Assembly: GCF_003347495.1 (NCBI RefSeq)
Contig: NZ_QCXY01000012.1
Span: 62,001-126,000 of the forward strand
From: Pleomorphovibrio marinus
GTDB lineage: Bacteria; Bacteroidota; Bacteroidia; Cytophagales; Cyclobacteriaceae
Reading direction: 5' to 3'
Length of the DNA: 64,000 nt
The notes below the pieces were generated by a model. The model was given only the letters and a program-made list of their open reading frames with translations, did not search any database and was not told where the DNA came from. Position 1 is the first letter of the stretch. Every line of letters begins with the position of its first letter. Positions 43,937-52,972 of the stretch are shown in pieces. A program made the position numbers and the translations under genes.

Positions 43937-45237
43937 AACACACCCTATCCCTGCTTCTGACCGCCTTTCTGGGTCTTAGCTGCACCACACAAAAAATCAG
44001 TAAAACGATTTCCGAATCCCAGGTCTTTAACCGTGGGGGGTTTACTGGGTTTATGCTTTATGACCCGGAAGAATCCAGCACCATACACGCTATAAATGAA
44101 GACCGCTATTTTGTGCCCGCCTCCAATACGAAGCTATTTACTTTTTACACCGCACAAAAGGTTTTGGGGGAGCGGGTAAATGCACTGAATTATCATATTA
44201 TGGGCGACAGCCTCTTGTTTTGGGGCACCGGTGATCCCTCTTTCTTACATCCGGATTTTGGGGACAGGAGTACATTGGATTTTTTGGAAATGCATTCGGA
44301 TAAACGTTTGTTTCTGGTGGATAACTTTGACCAAGTTACCCCCAATGGCCCAGGTTGGTCATGGAGCTGGTTTAATTATTATTTTGGGGCGGAAAGGTCG
44401 GCATTTCCTCTTTACGGCAACGTGGTAAGGTTCAGCTTTGACACCTTAAGCCAAAGGTCAATGATAAGCCCTGCTTATTTTAAGCATAGCCTTTTGCCCC
44501 AAACAGGATATTCCTCCACGGCCAGAAGGGATTTTAGAAAGAACTTATTTCAAGTTTCCCTTCCATTGCCTGCCTCCTCTTTCCAGAGCTATGACAAACC
44601 CATCATCACTTCCCCACAGCTTGCCTTAGCGCTGCTAAAGGATACCCTGAAAAGGGAGGTGGAGTTTATGGATTATGCCTACATTAAGGACATCAAACCC
44701 CAGAAATGGCTGGGAATGCCCAGAGATAGCCTGTTTCGGCAAATGATGACCGATAGTGATAACTTCCTTGCCGAACAACTGATGCTGTTGGTATCCGATC
44801 AGCTTTTTGACAGCCTGAATATGGAAGGGGCAATTTCCCATGCCAAAAAGGAGTGGCTGGCCGAATTACCGGATGAACCGGAATGGGAAGATGGATCAGG
44901 TTTAAGTAGTTACAACAAGTTTACGCCACGGAGCGTTGTACGTCTCCTTGACATGATTTGGGAAGAGACCCCAGAGGAGAAGATTTTGGCCTTTTTCCCC
45001 TCCGGTGGTAAATCGGGCACCATCCGCTCCTGGTATGCGGCCGAGGATGGGGGGCCGCCTTTTGTATATGCAAAGACCGGTACCTTGAGCAATAGCCATT
45101 GTCTTAGCGGTTATGTGTTTACCAGTTCTGGTAAAAGGTTAATTTTCAGTTTTATGCATAACAATTATACCTTGCCCTCGGATGAACTTAAAAAGGAAAT
45201 GGAAAGGGTTTTAAAGGAAATTTATAGGCGGTTTTGA
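43933..45237 (+). CDS. PBP4-like D-Ala-D-Ala carboxypeptidase/endopeptidase (peptidase S13)
   Basis: 434 residues. Lipoprotein signal with lipobox GLSC. S13 motifs: VPASNTKLFT (SxxK with the nucleophilic Ser near residue 58), TDSDNFLAEQ (SxN) and YAKTGTLSNSHCLSGY (KTG). It trims or cleaves cross-links of peptidoglycan in the periplasm. The gene begins inside the stop codon of the beta-lactamase-like gene, so the pair is co-produced: a link between wall remodelling and a lactamase-like sensor or enzyme is plausible. The domain insertion typical of DacB is shorter than in E. coli. Confidence 0.88.
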   Translation: MKHTLSLLLTAFLGLSCTTQKISKTISESQVFNRGGFTGFMLYDPEESSTIHAINEDRYFVPASNTKLFTFYTAQKVLGERVNALNYHIMGDSLLFWGTGDPSFLHPDFGDRSTLDFLEMHSDKRLFLVDNFDQVTPNGPGWSWSWFNYYFGAERSAFPLYGNVVRFSFDTLSQRSMISPAYFKHSLLPQTGYSSTARRDFRKNLFQVSLPLPASSFQSYDKPIITSPQLALALLKDTLKREVEFMDYAYIKDIKPQKWLGMPRDSLFRQMMTDSDNFLAEQLMLLVSDQLFDSLNMEGAISHAKKEWLAELPDEPEWEDGSGLSSYNKFTPRSVVRLLDMIWEETPEEKILAFFPSGGKSGTIRSWYAAEDGGPPFVYAKTGTLSNSHCLSGYVFTSSGKRLIFSFMHNNYTLPSDELKKEMERVLKEIYRRF

Positions 45238-45254
45238 AGTCTCAACGCGTAAAA

Positions 45255-45368
45255 TCAATAGAACTTAGTGTAAATTAGTGCATTCGTGGCAAAAAACTTC
45301 CCATTAACTACCCCAAGCTGGCAGGAAACGATTAGGCCAGCGCAAAGTAAAATCAATAACTTGTTCAT
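45255..45368 (-). pseudogene. Lipoprotein gene stub (37 codons)
   Basis: An ATG at 45368 opens a convincing lipoprotein signal, MNKLLILLCAGLIVSC, but the frame ends after only 37 codons. The last part is filler-like sequence (TTAGTGTAAATTAGTG) common between genes. It could be a gene cut short by sequence replacement or a very small lipopeptide. It lies just downstream of the heparinase genes on the same strand. Confidence 0.4.
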
Positions 45369-45428
45369 GTTCTGAGGTTTAGATATGAACTTAATTATGT
45401 TAGGCTACAGGTTTTTCTTTTTTTAGCT

Positions 45429-45553
45429 GTGATTTAGTGATGAAGTGATAGAGTGATTTGTGATTTTGTTTTTGTTTTTGTTGCATCGACTTTATTACTA
45501 TTCTCACCCTTTCGATCGGAACCAGCTAACAGCTAGAGGCTCAACACTTAAAG
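45429..45553. repeat. GTGAT/AGCT degenerate intergenic repeat, copy 1
   Basis: GTGATTTAGTGATGAAGTGATAGAGTGATT-type runs, followed by AACCAGCTAACAGCTAGAGGCTCA. The same two modules recur around 49833-50077, 51614-51661 and 52674-52708. The 316 bases around it otherwise hold only the lipoprotein stub. Confidence 0.55.
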
Positions 45554-47500
45554 CTAAAACACAACAAACCTAACCCTATCCTTCGTTTTTGGAGCAATGA
45601 CCTCAAGGTTGACCCTATAGATATTGTCCCCCCATTTGGTAAGGATGCCCTGGTCCTCGGGGGCTTCAAGGTTGATTTTTTCCACACTTGCTTCCAACTT
45701 GTCCTTGTCATAAGAAATGGTAAAGGGCCTTGCCTTACCGTCCTTTCCTTCATAGGCGATGATTATTTTGCCCTTCTCATCTACATTTACCGGATAAATG
45801 GTCATCAGATGCTGGGTGATGCTTTCCGCTCTCTCCAATTCATAGCTATCTTCTATTACTACTTCCCTACCCCGTTGCAGGGTGAGGCTTCGTTTCCAGG
45901 ACTTGATTCCTGCATCCTCCGGGTAGGACTTGGCAATATCAAGGTTGAGTTGGGACCTGTTGTTTCTTGCCTGATGGGACACCTCACTTGCCTCATATTT
46001 TCTCCCAACCTCCTGGGTATAGCCATTTACGGTGGGAAGATTGTGGTAATCGGATCGGTTGTACCAGATAGTGTATCGTTCATCGCTGAAAGTTTTCCGC
46101 GTATAGGTACCCCTCCCCACATCGATCAACAGGGGGTTCCCGTCATAAAACACCACGTAATTGCCTATGTCGTTATGGTTATGGCTTTCGTCATTATGTC
46201 CCCCTTTTCCGGCAAGAAAAAAACCATCGGTACTGCCCTCCTGATCCCTGGCCACCATCACCTGCACATCGGGAAGCCACACGTCCTTGGGAAGGGGCAA
46301 CCCCTTTTCGGCCTTTTCGAATTCCTCCCTCATAAAGAGCTCAAAAAAGACCCTGAAATAATGGAACCTGGCCAAGGAACCCTCAGAAGGCTCCCTATAA
46401 AATGCCCCAAAACGCATCATGTCGGGATCATCAATGGCTTCCCCATACCTGTATATCATGGCAGCAGACATAGTGGGCTGTGGATCCGCATCCGCAAAAT
46501 TGAGGAAATAGTCCTCACTAATATTGGCCCTATAGATGAACTTCCCCATGTTTTTCACCTTTTCATCCTCAAAGACATATTGGAAAGCCCCATCAGAAGC
46601 CTCATTAAGTAAGGAAATATTATCAAAAAGGGAGGCAGCGGCAGCACCCCAATAGCTGGGTCCCTCATCGCAGCCCCCATCCTGAGGATAAGGGTTCAGG
46701 AAATTGTCCAAAACCTCCATGGCCTTATGCACAAGGGCAGTACGCTCCTTGGGGTCATCTTCCAGCAATAATGCCGCATTGATCCAGTTGCTGCAGATCC
46801 AGGGGTTCCAGTTGTTGGGTGGCCGCCCGTTGGCATTGGCCGTCATCCATCCATGGTGCTGATTCATCAATGGCTGAAAAATCCGGTTTTGGGTTTCATG
46901 CCGAATCCGTTTCCTGATTTGGGGGCTTACCTCGTCAAATTGCTCTCCAAAGAAATAGTCTGCCCAGGCCAAAAAGGTAGCAGTTTCAGCAGCGAAAAGA
47001 TCTACAAATGGCTTTGAAACATCCATTAATCCTGAATATTCATCCGTTTTGGGTAGGTGGGCCGGCACTCCCCAGAAGGATTCCTCACAGATAGACCAAA
47101 TTCCATTGATAATGGGGTCTATAAACCTTCCCTTGTTTTCATAGATCTCTGCTAGCATCATAGTGCCCAACACCTGGCGCTTCTCGAAGGATACCGCCTG
47201 GTATTCATTCCTATCGCCCGTCCTATGGATCAGCAGGGATTTGGTGGCAGGGATATAGGGCCACTCATAATCAATCTTTTCCGAGGCCATTTCAAGAAAA
47301 CCTATTAACATTTCCTCATCCGCAGCCTTCCAAGCCTCCCTGTCCAGAAGCCTTGGAAAGGGAGTCCAATCTTCCAGGGGTATCAACTTCTCATGTAGTT
47401 CTTCTTCGGTATACTTGCCACTTACCAGGTCTTGGGCGTTGCTTTGAATCACCCAGCATAAGGGGAAAAGGAACAACAGTAACTTTTTTAGTATGATCAT
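45554..47500 (-). CDS. Heparinase II/III-family polysaccharide lyase
   Basis: 648 residues with a signal peptide (LLLFLFPLCWVIQSNA, then QD). An N-terminal (alpha/alpha) toroid (about 25-370; includes HHGWMTANANGRPPNNWNPW, with catalytic-type Asn-Trp residues) and a C-terminal beta-sandwich. The linking segment GGHNDESHNHNDIGNYVVFYDG carries the conserved His-His-Asn-Asp of Hepar_II_III domains, and Tyr is present in the toroid (GPSYWGAAA). Such lyases cut uronic-acid-containing glycans by beta-elimination. Its start overlaps the stop of the preceding gene (ATGA). Polymer substrate not determinable. Confidence 0.88.
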   Translation of the reverse strand: MIILKKLLLFLFPLCWVIQSNAQDLVSGKYTEEELHEKLIPLEDWTPFPRLLDREAWKAADEEMLIGFLEMASEKIDYEWPYIPATKSLLIHRTGDRNEYQAVSFEKRQVLGTMMLAEIYENKGRFIDPIINGIWSICEESFWGVPAHLPKTDEYSGLMDVSKPFVDLFAAETATFLAWADYFFGEQFDEVSPQIRKRIRHETQNRIFQPLMNQHHGWMTANANGRPPNNWNPWICSNWINAALLLEDDPKERTALVHKAMEVLDNFLNPYPQDGGCDEGPSYWGAAAASLFDNISLLNEASDGAFQYVFEDEKVKNMGKFIYRANISEDYFLNFADADPQPTMSAAMIYRYGEAIDDPDMMRFGAFYREPSEGSLARFHYFRVFFELFMREEFEKAEKGLPLPKDVWLPDVQVMVARDQEGSTDGFFLAGKGGHNDESHNHNDIGNYVVFYDGNPLLIDVGRGTYTRKTFSDERYTIWYNRSDYHNLPTVNGYTQEVGRKYEASEVSHQARNNRSQLNLDIAKSYPEDAGIKSWKRSLTLQRGREVVIEDSYELERAESITQHLMTIYPVNVDEKGKIIIAYEGKDGKARPFTISYDKDKLEASVEKINLEAPEDQGILTKWGDNIYRVNLEVIAPKTKDRVRFVVF

Positions 47501-49626
47501 TTTATGGTTATTTTGTGATTTCCTTTTTTAATAGAAAAACGATACTCGTCCTTCTGGTTTGTTGTTGATTTCACTGGTTTTCCATCCAAAAGAAAAAGAG
47601 CTATTCCTGGAAGGGAAAAAACCATTTCGGTGTCCCGGGAAGCCAGCAACTCCCCATTTTCTCCAGATTTAAACAAGGTTACCGGATGGGAGGCTTGCAT
47701 CAAAAACCCCTCTTTTTCATACACTGAACATGACTTTAAGAAGATAAAGGGGGAATTGGACTCATTGTCCCTTTGAAGCAGGAGTTGGCCTTGAAATTTT
47801 CCTGCTTCCCATTCGAGCAATTTTTCCCCATTCCCCTCCAAAACTAAGTCCTCAATGCCTTCACCGATCTTTAAGCGGGTAGTGATTTCCTTTGAGTTCA
47901 CCTGAATGGCATCTTGGCCAGCTTTCAAGGGTTGCAATAAGGTGAGGCTGCTTGCATGACCACTTTCATCCAGGACTTGAATAGCTTCTAACCTACTGTG
48001 ATCTGGGTAATAGGGATACCTGTCCGGTACCGCAGATGGAACCATTTGCCAGACCACCTTTTCGGGAGCACTTAAAAATTGCAGGGAAAGGGTGGTACCT
48101 GGAATAGTGGATTGGTGGTCTATCAAAGCCTGATAATGAAAGTTTGGGGATATTTCCTTCACCCCGGTTTCGTTTGCAGGATGCCAGAAGGTTTGTATGC
48201 GGCTTTTCCCCTTAGCCATTACCTGGTCATATACCAAACAATACCCAGGAGTTTCTCCAATTCCGTGTACAAGGATCAAGTTTCTGAGATGCTTTCCATG
48301 GGGAAATGCTTCCCCTGCATCCCCAGAGGAATAATCGAACGATTCTCCTATTATGGCCTCCACAATCCCCTTTCCTATCCTGGCCTGGTGTTCCTCTCCA
48401 TCTACAGTCAAGGTATTGTTTAAAGAAGCCGGTCTAGTAGGGGCTCCCAACCTTCCACCATTCACCAAAAGCCTGTTGCCAAGACCAGACAGTGCCAATC
48501 CATTCGTCTCTTGGTGGGTATGCCATTCATCCTGTCCTTTTATGTTATAGAGCACTGCATGAATACCCAAAGGGTCATTTCCATCTTCACGAAAAAAGGC
48601 TCCCCCGTCCTTATAATAGCTGCTTTTGGGGGCTTTAGGAGTGGGCAAAGGGGCTTTTGGAAGCAAGTAGGAAATGATATGCCCTTTGGCAGGCCGGTCC
48701 TTATGCAGCCATGCCGCATAGGCTGCGGCCTCCTCGTCAAAATTCCCTACCCTTCTATGGAGCATGTCATTTCTTAGGGGTTGGTTGGGGAGCATGTCCC
48801 CAATCAGTGCCATTTCTCGATTGTTGTTTACACTCGCACCAAAAAGCCACCGGTGAAAACGTTGAAGTCTTTCGTTGGCGTAGTACCGTCTATCCACACC
48901 GGTAAACTCAAGCACGTCCATATATCCAGCCTTGGAAATACGGCTGTCCCCACCCCCTACCCTTTCCCAGGCATAGTGGATGGTGACAGGTGAAACCCCA
49001 TCCGGCGTAATTTGTCTCATGATGTTTTCATAGTAGGCATCGTCCGGCTCCTTTCGGGTTCCCTTGTAAATGTCCCAGGTGCCATGGGTACCATACCTGA
49101 CATCCACCCAACTCCCCTCCCGATCCAGTTTGAAAATTTGTGATTCGATAACCTCTTCACAAGCCTTGACCTCATCGGCAGATAAACCATCCCTTACGAT
49201 GTCCAGGGAAAGTATGGCCACAAAAAAAGATCCCAAAGGAGGAACCACCCCGCCCCAGGCCCTCGCCTCGTCGAGAACCAGCCGACTGTATTCCTCTATA
49301 ATCATTTTCCTTACGAGTTGAGCATGTTCTTTACTTTTGTGGGGTTCCAGGATATAGGCCAATGCCACCGCTCCTATAAATTCCTGAAGGGCATAAGCAG
49401 GATTACCTTCGGTGGTTAACCCTTCCGCCACTGTCCTCAAGGCGTCCTGCTTCATGGCCTTCCAAGGTTCCGATTCCGATTTATCCCTATGGTAGGAAAA
49501 TTGTTCCCTTTTCATGATTAAGAAGGGATGTTCTTGGGCAATAAGGGGAAAATTAAAAATCAGGATGCCGGATAAGGCAACCCATAAAGGTAAGGAAGGT
49601 ATAAAAAAATGCTGGAAGCTCCGCAT
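47497..49626 (-). CDS. Heparinase II/III-like secreted lyase
   Basis: 709 residues with a signal peptide (LWVALSGILIFNFPLIA, then QE). An alpha-helical toroid in the first half (MLPNQPLRNDMLH, EEAAAYAAWLH). The motif DEWHTHQETNGLALSGLGNRL (about 365-385) marks the start of the beta domain of heparinase II-type lyases, with His and Asn ligands; the rest is beta-sheet-rich. It differs strongly from the following lyase, so the two probably act on different linkages of one polymer. First of two translationally coupled genes. The upstream 455 bases contain degenerate repeats. Confidence 0.82.
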   Translation of the reverse strand: MRSFQHFFIPSLPLWVALSGILIFNFPLIAQEHPFLIMKREQFSYHRDKSESEPWKAMKQDALRTVAEGLTTEGNPAYALQEFIGAVALAYILEPHKSKEHAQLVRKMIIEEYSRLVLDEARAWGGVVPPLGSFFVAILSLDIVRDGLSADEVKACEEVIESQIFKLDREGSWVDVRYGTHGTWDIYKGTRKEPDDAYYENIMRQITPDGVSPVTIHYAWERVGGGDSRISKAGYMDVLEFTGVDRRYYANERLQRFHRWLFGASVNNNREMALIGDMLPNQPLRNDMLHRRVGNFDEEAAAYAAWLHKDRPAKGHIISYLLPKAPLPTPKAPKSSYYKDGGAFFREDGNDPLGIHAVLYNIKGQDEWHTHQETNGLALSGLGNRLLVNGGRLGAPTRPASLNNTLTVDGEEHQARIGKGIVEAIIGESFDYSSGDAGEAFPHGKHLRNLILVHGIGETPGYCLVYDQVMAKGKSRIQTFWHPANETGVKEISPNFHYQALIDHQSTIPGTTLSLQFLSAPEKVVWQMVPSAVPDRYPYYPDHSRLEAIQVLDESGHASSLTLLQPLKAGQDAIQVNSKEITTRLKIGEGIEDLVLEGNGEKLLEWEAGKFQGQLLLQRDNESNSPFIFLKSCSVYEKEGFLMQASHPVTLFKSGENGELLASRDTEMVFSLPGIALFLLDGKPVKSTTNQKDEYRFSIKKGNHKITIK

Positions 49627-50081
49627 AGCTACGACTGGGTTATTTTGGGTTGATTAAATAGACCGTGAAGCCCGATTAATTAAACAAGGGGTGAAGCGGC
49701 CGTTGTTATACGAGATTATCACATAACAATATAACTTAAATATGGGGATCTAATTCCATATTCTTAAAATGATTTCTTCCAATTAGGATGAAAATTATGT
49801 CGAAGGGAAATTGAGCATATTTATGGGTATAGTTGATTTTGTGATCTGTAATTTTGTGAGGGGGTGATTTAGCGATCGGGCGATCTAAATTGCGGAATTA
49901 ATTGATCCTATCAACTAAAAAATCTCACGAAATCAGCTTGAAGCTAGCAGCTAAAGGCTCATATCTGTGATCGCGTGATTTGGTGATAGGGTGATCTAAT
50001 TACGGCACACCTTTCTAACCATTCGAGCGAAACCAGCTAGAAACTAGCAGCTAAAAACTTGAAGCCAGAAACCAAGCCCCT
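49627..50081. repeat. Intergenic region with GTGAT and AGCT repeats, copy 2
   Basis: No gene. GTGATCTGTAATTTTGTGAG and GTGATTTAGCGATCGGGCG runs near 49841-49885 and again 49967-50000. AGCTTGAAGCTAGCAGCTAA occurs near 49935, with a variant near 50034-50060. Modules alternate, which suggests a decayed composite repeat. Confidence 0.55.
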
Positions 50082-51539
50082 CTAGTCCCAACCCTCTAAA
50101 ACAAAAGCCAACTGCAAAAGCGCATGCATAAATGCTGGCCCCCCGGTGATGGTTTCATAATGCACATGCTGGCTTGTGGCCTTGGGTAGGGGGAACCCGT
50201 CGTCCAAAAACAGGCTTATACCCATGTCTGCGAAATACCTGGCTCTTTGTAAATACTTGTCCTCCCCGGTAAGCTGATGAGCTGAAAGCATCGATTCCAT
50301 CACATCCGAAAAGGCATCGGGGTTTTGGGGCTGGGTGGTGTCCGGTTCCGTGTCCAGATACTGATCGGCGGCTTGCAGGATCAAATTTTGGTACGCTGCT
50401 GCTATATCCTGATGCCCTACCTCAAGTTGACCCATTCTTTCTTTTAATAAATTGGCCACTCCAGCATGGGTACCAAATCCATAGCCCGTGGCCCAAGTGG
50501 CGGAATAGGGCTTGTTCATGGACCTGTGCCTTGGCTCACCCGTATGGGCATGAAGCGTCACGGCAAAGCCTCCCCCCTCGGTAATCTCGTGTGGGGCCTT
50601 CAAAAAGTTCCTGTCTTGCGCAAGTGCCAGCCGCTTCATCCTTTCTGCCAGTTCTCCTTCCACTACGGCTAAGGCCTCGGTAAGACAGCGGGCAAGTTCC
50701 AGGTTGCTGGTCACCCACACATAATCCGCTCCTTTTAATGCAGGCAGGTAACCCGTTTCGGTCTCCTCCATATTGCCTTCCATTCGGCCCACCATCACCG
50801 CTATGGCCTCTAGCAGCTCCTCCCTTCTCTCTCGGTCTTTGTTTTCCGGCCTTCCATAGGCAAAAGCCCATCGTTCAATCATCTGCCCGGCATAGCGGGG
50901 GAAATCCGAACCTGTCTCCGGCCCATGCTTCAAATAACGGGCATGCCGGGAAAAGTCCCCGGTATGCTGATCCGCCACCTGATGGTCCCACTCTCCCAAG
51001 GCAAATTTCCAGCATGCCTCCGGGGAAAGCGCGTAGCACTTCTCCCAGAAAGGCCAGGCATTGGCTTCATGGTAGTCGTTTTTCACGTATCCTACTGCCT
51101 CCTGCTCAAAATCCCAGAACAAGTGCTCCCCCCAGGCCATCAAGCCTGTGGCAGGGCTTTGGCAATGATCAAAGAAATAGGTCAGGGATTGGTCAGCGGC
51201 TTCTGCATATTTCTCCTGTCCGGTATGTTCGGTGAGGGCATATAAAATTTCATACAGCCCTATCTCCCACAAGGGATTGGCGCCCCCCAAAGACCGATCT
51301 GTTTCCCGGATATCGGGTATGCTCCCAAAATCCTCCTTGCTCCCCAGACGCATCTCCCTCCTATCCAATGCGGCAGCAAACAGGGGCGTGTGTTCTTTCC
51401 CATACCTGTCCCTCCCATTTTCCAGCATGGCATCGGCATAGGCCTTTACATAGTGCAAGTAATCTGTTTCCTGCTGTGGATATAAGGATGATTCAAAAGC
51501 GAAGATTAAGAGTAAGGCTGGAAATAAATAGCGTTTCAT
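50082..51539 (-). CDS. Secreted (alpha/alpha) toroid protein, possible pectate lyase-like
   Basis: 485 residues with a signal peptide (LFPALLLIFAFESSLYPQ). Helix-rich with repeated aromatic/acidic turns, for example NPLWEIGLYEILYALTEHTG, LMAWGEHLFWDF and VTSNLELARCLTEA. The last helices (GGPAFMHALLQLAFVLEGWD) complete a toroid-like barrel, as in several lyases and glycosidases. I recognise no defined family; annotations such as pectate lyase occur for similar proteins but I cannot confirm catalytic residues. It is on the same strand as the heparinase-like genes, 455 bases upstream of them, and probably shares their polysaccharide. Confidence 0.6.
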   Translation of the reverse strand: MKRYLFPALLLIFAFESSLYPQQETDYLHYVKAYADAMLENGRDRYGKEHTPLFAAALDRREMRLGSKEDFGSIPDIRETDRSLGGANPLWEIGLYEILYALTEHTGQEKYAEAADQSLTYFFDHCQSPATGLMAWGEHLFWDFEQEAVGYVKNDYHEANAWPFWEKCYALSPEACWKFALGEWDHQVADQHTGDFSRHARYLKHGPETGSDFPRYAGQMIERWAFAYGRPENKDRERREELLEAIAVMVGRMEGNMEETETGYLPALKGADYVWVTSNLELARCLTEALAVVEGELAERMKRLALAQDRNFLKAPHEITEGGGFAVTLHAHTGEPRHRSMNKPYSATWATGYGFGTHAGVANLLKERMGQLEVGHQDIAAAYQNLILQAADQYLDTEPDTTQPQNPDAFSDVMESMLSAHQLTGEDKYLQRARYFADMGISLFLDDGFPLPKATSQHVHYETITGGPAFMHALLQLAFVLEGWD

Positions 51540-51917
51540 GGTTATAGGGTCAATTTCTAGTTTTTGGGTCTAGTTTTGGAAATATAGGGAGAATTGAGGA
51601 GAATTTTAATCGGGTGAGCGGTGATTTGGTGATGGGGAGAGCGGGTGATTTGGTGATGAGTAATATTAATTGAAAGTGGAAAGTTGAAAATTGATGAGTT
51701 ACGAATGGTTTAATTACGGATTACGAATGCTCCCTTAATGTCCCTTAACTCCTTAATGGTTAAAAACTAAAAGGCCACCAATGCACCAATGAGGCAGAAG
51801 AAATGTCCCGCCACACGACACAATAAAACCAAAAAAAACCTTAATGACCCTTAACTTCTAAATGGTTAATAAATCAAACCAAACTGAATGGTTATTTCGA
51901 TTGAAGGCGCGACAACT
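51540..51917. other. Intergenic region with GTGAT repeat
   Basis: Two copies of GTGATTTGGTGATG at about 51620-51660 and short ATTACGAAT/TTAATGGTTAA words. No open frame with codon structure and no promoter could be supported. Confidence 0.5.
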
Positions 51918-52433
51918 CTACCTGACCTCAAAGCTCACTTCCATGTCCACCTTTACCAGAACCCCATCAATATAGCCCTCTCCCTGTACAAAAGAACAGT
52001 ATTTACCTACAGGGAGGGGATCGTTTTCGGGGTTTTCATCTCAGAAGCGTTTTGCAGCAAATTCCTCCATTCCGGCAGGGTAAGTAAGAGGAATAGGCAA
52101 TAAATCACACGCAACTGTTATATTTAACACATCTCCTACCCGTACCATTTGTCCATTGTCAGGGCAGCTATAAACTACTGAAAACTGGCCGAATTGGTAA
52201 AACCAACAAGATAAACGCGTTTTAATACTCAAGTCTTGCGAAGAACGGTTTTTCATCTTTACCCCTAATCCAATCCTTTCTCCTTCTTCGAAAACGGTTC
52301 TTTCCAAACCTTCCCCGTCAATAGCGACCAAGCTAAATTCAAGTGCTTTAACCCCTTGAGGTTCCTCTTCCATGCAGGATAAGCAAAAAATCATTGGGAA
52401 AAACACCATCAGAAAACCCTGTTCAATTTTCAT
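51918..52433 (-). pseudogene. Small lipoprotein with an in-frame TGA
   Basis: From ATG 52433 the frame encodes a lipoprotein signal (lipobox FCLSC) and an Ig-like domain (ALEFSLVAIDGEGLERTVFE, GLGVKMKNRSSQDLSI). It meets TGA at 52041-52043 after 130 codons. The same frame continues for 40 more codons with good protein character, DENPENDPLPVGKYCSF then FVQGEGYIDGVLVKVDMEVS, to a TAG at 51918. That tail looks like the closing strands of the same domain, so the TGA probably interrupts a 171-residue protein. It may be a real nonsense mutation, a sequencing error or readthrough. The shortened product lacks the last strands. Function unknown. Confidence 0.6.
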
Positions 52434-52673
52434 TTTCCTTATTTTTTAAATCTGTATATTTTACTAAAATCAACCCCATTAATTCCCCATTTAAAATCGA
52501 AAATTATTTTGAACAACAGCAATATTAAACCCATTAATTTTTGAATGGATACATTCAATACGCATAAAAACTGCCAAACGCTACAATTGCATGTTTTTTT
52601 TTAGATAGTGTTTAATTTTGGATTGGGGATAAGCCGCGAGGTGAATGGTGTTCGAGTGATCGGTATTTGCCCC

Positions 52674-52708
52674 AAACAGCTTGAAGCAAACAGCTATCAG
52701 CTAAAATC
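52674..52708. repeat. AGCT degenerate repeat, copy 3
   Basis: AACAGCTTGAAGCAAACAGC followed by TATCAGCTAAAAT, similar to the AGCT modules near 45521, 49935 and 50034. It lies in the gap before the SAM riboswitch. Confidence 0.5.
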
Positions 52709-52787
52709 CCCCTCCAATCAATATCCCTCTAACATCCCCCGCTTAAAACTTTTCTCCCAAAATGGAATTTTTTTCCGCTAATCCTGT

Positions 52788-52795
52788 TAATTTTG
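52788..52795 (+). promoter_or_regulatory. -7 box for the methionine operon
   Basis: TAATTTTG, a full TAnnTTTG match. The expected start falls within a few bases of the first riboswitch helix at 52802. No clear -33 TTG. Confidence 0.5.
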
Positions 52796-52801
52796 TGACC
52801 G

Positions 52802-52899
52802 CTTATCAAGAAAGACAGAGGGTAGGGCCCTGTGAAGTCTTAGCAACCTGAATGACAAGGTGCTAATTCCCGTTCCGGAAATGCCGGATAAAGATGAGC
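52802..52899 (+). promoter_or_regulatory. SAM-I riboswitch (S-box leader)
   Basis: Ordered core of the S-box: CTTATCAAGA, GAGGG, GGGCCCTGTGAAGTCTTAGC followed by AACC, AAGGTGCTAATTCC and GATAAAGATGAG; the 5' CTTATC pairs with the 3' GATAA(A)G as helix P1. It binds S-adenosylmethionine and would switch off the downstream metH-metH-metF operon when the cell has enough. The 73 bases between it and the ATG at 52973 hold the expression platform. I see no strong intrinsic terminator there, so control may be at translation. Confidence 0.9.
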
Positions 52900-52972
52900 C
52901 GAAAAATGTTTCCCATAGCAAATATTTTACCCGGTTCTTTCTTGGCTAAGCTTTTTCACTATCCATACAGAT

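Noticed and set aside
45429-50000. GTGAT runs as a CRISPR-like array
   Set aside because: The units are short, uneven and have no constant repeat-spacer spacing; no cas genes are present.
52041-52043. TGA as a selenocysteine codon
   Set aside because: No selenoprotein family resemblance and no stem-loop of SECIS type was seen after it.
51888-52103. Plus-strand frame of 71 codons
   Set aside because: It is antisense to the tail of the interrupted lipoprotein, whose minus-strand frame has signal peptide and domain character.
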